Positions 54,485-55,986 of a DNA stretch of 55,986 bases are shown here, in pieces. The notes under the pieces were generated by a model. That model worked only from the letters and a program-made list of their open reading frames with translations. It made no database searches and was not told the DNA's origin. The stretch's first letter is position 1, and the number at the start of each line of letters is the position of its first letter. The DNA comes from Gammaproteobacteria bacterium (GTDB lineage Bacteria > Pseudomonadota > Gammaproteobacteria > Steroidobacterales > Rariloculaceae), in the NCBI GenBank assembly GCA_022826245.1, contig JAJDVG010000038.1, positions 1 through 55,986 of the forward strand, in the 5' to 3' direction. Both the position numbers and the translations under genes were made by a program.

Positions 54485-55831
54485 ATGTATCTGACCAGGA
54501 AGCATATTTCCCGTCGCGCGGTGCTCAGGGCCGCGGGCGTCTCGATCGGACTGCCGCTGCTCGACGCGATGGTCCCGGCGGCAACCGCGCTCGCGCAGAC
54601 GGCCGCCGCGCCGAAGCTCAAGGCCGGCTTCTTCTACCTGCCGCACGGCGCGATCATGTGGAACACGCCCTACGGCGCCGAAATGGATCACTGGACGCCG
54701 AGCGGCGCGGGCGCCGACTTCAGGCTCAGCCCGATCCTCGAACCGCTCGAACAGTACAAGCAGTACGTGGCCTCGTTCGGGCAGATCGAGAACAAGGCGC
54801 CGCGCAACTCCGTGCACACGCTGGTGCCTGCGACCTGGCTCAGCGGCGTCTCGCCCGACGACGAAGCAACCGGCGCGCTGATGGCCCCGACCATCGACCA
54901 GCTCATTGCCGAACACATCGGCCAGGAGACGGTTCTGCCGTCGCTCGAGGTTTCGTCCGAAACGACGCAGCAACGCGCCGCGTGCACGGGCGGCAGCGCC
55001 TGCTACTACAGTTCCACGCTGTCGTTCCGCAATGAAACGACGCCGCTGCCGATGGAATTCAATCCGCGCAAGGTATTCGTGCAGCTCTTCGGCGCCGGCG
55101 ACACGCCCGAGGAACGCGAGATCATCGCCGGACGCACGCGCAGCGTCCTCGATCTGATCGGCGAACGCTCGACCGAACTGCAGCGCGAACTCGGCCCGCG
55201 CGACCGGGCAGTCCTGAGCGATTATCTCGAGTCCGTGCGCGAAACCGAACGGCGCGTGGCCAAGGCTTCCGAGCGCGATCTCACGGGGATCGAGCTGCCC
55301 GACACACCGATCGGCGAGCTGTCCGATTTCGATGCGCAGGTCCGCCTGATGTTCGATCTGATCGCGCTGGCCTACCAGGCAAACGTCACGCGGGTCGCAA
55401 GCTATTTCATGGTCGGCGAAGGCACGAACCGCACGTACAACCACATCGGCGTGCCGGACGCCTTCCACCCCCTGTCGCACCATGCGAACAACCTCGACCG
55501 CATTCGCAAGCTCGTGACCGTACAGCGCTATCACGTCGAGCGATTCGCCGAGTTCGTGGACCGGCTCGCGCACATTCCCGACGGCGAAGGCTCGCTGCTC
55601 GACAACTCGATGCTTCTGTACGGCTCGAACATGAGCAACAGCGACCGGCACAACAACTATCCGCTGCCGAACATCCTCGTCGGCGGAGGCTGCGGAACTC
55701 TGCGCGGCGGCCAGCACATCGACCTGCCGGAGCGCACGCCGATGGCGAACCTGCTGCTGACGATCGTCAACAAGGCCGGCATCGAACGCACGAGCCTGGC
55801 CGACAGCACGGCCGAGATCGCCGGTGTCTGA
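54485..55831 (+). CDS. DUF1552 family protein, Tat-type export signal
   Basis: 448 residues from ATG 54485. The N-terminus SRRAVLRAAGVSIGLPLLDAM is a Tat-like signal. The body has the DUF1552 features KAGFFYLPHGAIMWNTP, SGVSPDDEATG, SSTLSFRNETTPLPMEFNPR, and NSMLLYGSNMSNSDRHNNYPL. Tat export suggests that it folds with a cofactor or metal before secretion. It is translationally coupled to the DUF1592 gene. Confidence 0.93.
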   Translation: MYLTRKHISRRAVLRAAGVSIGLPLLDAMVPAATALAQTAAAPKLKAGFFYLPHGAIMWNTPYGAEMDHWTPSGAGADFRLSPILEPLEQYKQYVASFGQIENKAPRNSVHTLVPATWLSGVSPDDEATGALMAPTIDQLIAEHIGQETVLPSLEVSSETTQQRAACTGGSACYYSSTLSFRNETTPLPMEFNPRKVFVQLFGAGDTPEEREIIAGRTRSVLDLIGERSTELQRELGPRDRAVLSDYLESVRETERRVAKASERDLTGIELPDTPIGELSDFDAQVRLMFDLIALAYQANVTRVASYFMVGEGTNRTYNHIGVPDAFHPLSHHANNLDRIRKLVTVQRYHVERFAEFVDRLAHIPDGEGSLLDNSMLLYGSNMSNSDRHNNYPLPNILVGGGCGTLRGGQHIDLPERTPMANLLLTIVNKAGIERTSLADSTAEIAGV

Positions 55832-55855
55832 CGGATACAAGCGACGGTGAACTCA

Positions 55856-55966
55856 GGGGAGTCACATTTCCGGCTGCTTGTGACCCTCGCGCGCAGGGTC
55901 GCGTGCGCGGAGCGTACAGGGATGTATTAAACCCCTGTCTAAAGCAGCCCGCCAAGTGACAACCCC
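55856..55966 (+). repeat. Structured palindromic repeat, copy 4 (divergent)
   Basis: The arms at 55856–55884 and about 55938–55966 pair with several mismatches and a small indel. The loop keeps CCTCGCGCGCAGGG and the perfect mini-hairpin TACA-ggga-TGTA. The copy lies 24 bp after the DUF1552 stop. The beginning of the tail seen after copies 1 and 2 is visible before the window ends. Confidence 0.75.
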
Positions 55967-55986
55967 GCAACAACGCGACGAGCCAA

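Overview
The window reads as chromosomal DNA of a high-GC gammaproteobacterium. The strongest evidence is the minus-strand block nnr–tsaE–amidase–mutL–miaA–hfq–hflX–hflK–hflC–DUF2065–purA with queG divergent from it, which is the order known from E. coli and its relatives. The pcnB/panB/panC block, a fused pntA with pntB, and Fur-controlled feoAB agree with this. Many secreted propeller, PQQ and DUF1592/DUF1552 proteins suggest a marine or soil lineage of the Woeseia/Steroidobacter kind, but that placement is a guess.

Layout. 1–3348: a large propeller-type secreted-protein gene that has lost its 5' part. 3372–3685: two tandem copies of a structured palindromic repeat, which recurs at 26695–26804 (inverted) and 55856–55966. 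3679–6504: a small membrane protein and a cytochrome-type DUF1592 lipoprotein. 6858–12099: an EamA transporter, the proton-translocating transhydrogenase pntAB and a Bcr/CflA efflux pump. 12213–14700: feoAB with a Fur box. 14802–18468: an ECF sigma factor followed by a membrane protein with a dockerin-like motif, a secreted cohesin-like protein and a VIT/vWA lipoprotein. This looks like one regulatory and surface module. 18518–30378: the conserved hfq/mutL superoperon. 30432–36406: queG and ppk2, then panC, panB, a deoxynucleoside kinase and pcnB. 36425–36499: tRNA-Glu(CUC).

36500–40470 is a lower-GC accessory segment starting at the tRNA-Glu 3' end: a HigBA-type toxin–antitoxin pair, a gamma-glutamylcyclotransferase-like protein, an HNH nuclease and an Mrr-type nuclease. 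The segment ends at a partial copy of the tRNA 3' end, so it may be an integrase-less island carrying modification-dependent restriction. 40515–48657 holds a secreted NHL-propeller protein, a signal-peptide-bearing FAH-fold hydratase, a RES–Xre toxin–antitoxin pair, a delta-class carbonic anhydrase lipoprotein and a second large propeller protein, a paralogue of the first. Its signal-peptide segment is cut off by one in-frame TGA. 48875–55831 holds a retropepsin-like lipoprotein, a periplasmic PQQ dehydrogenase and a DUF1592/DUF1552 pair.

The two ends of the window thus carry extracytoplasmic oxidation and binding proteins around a housekeeping core. The items most worth follow-up are the structured repeat family with compensatory base changes, the sigma/dockerin-like/cohesin-like/VIT-vWA operon, the restriction island at tRNA-Glu, and the two damaged propeller paralogues.
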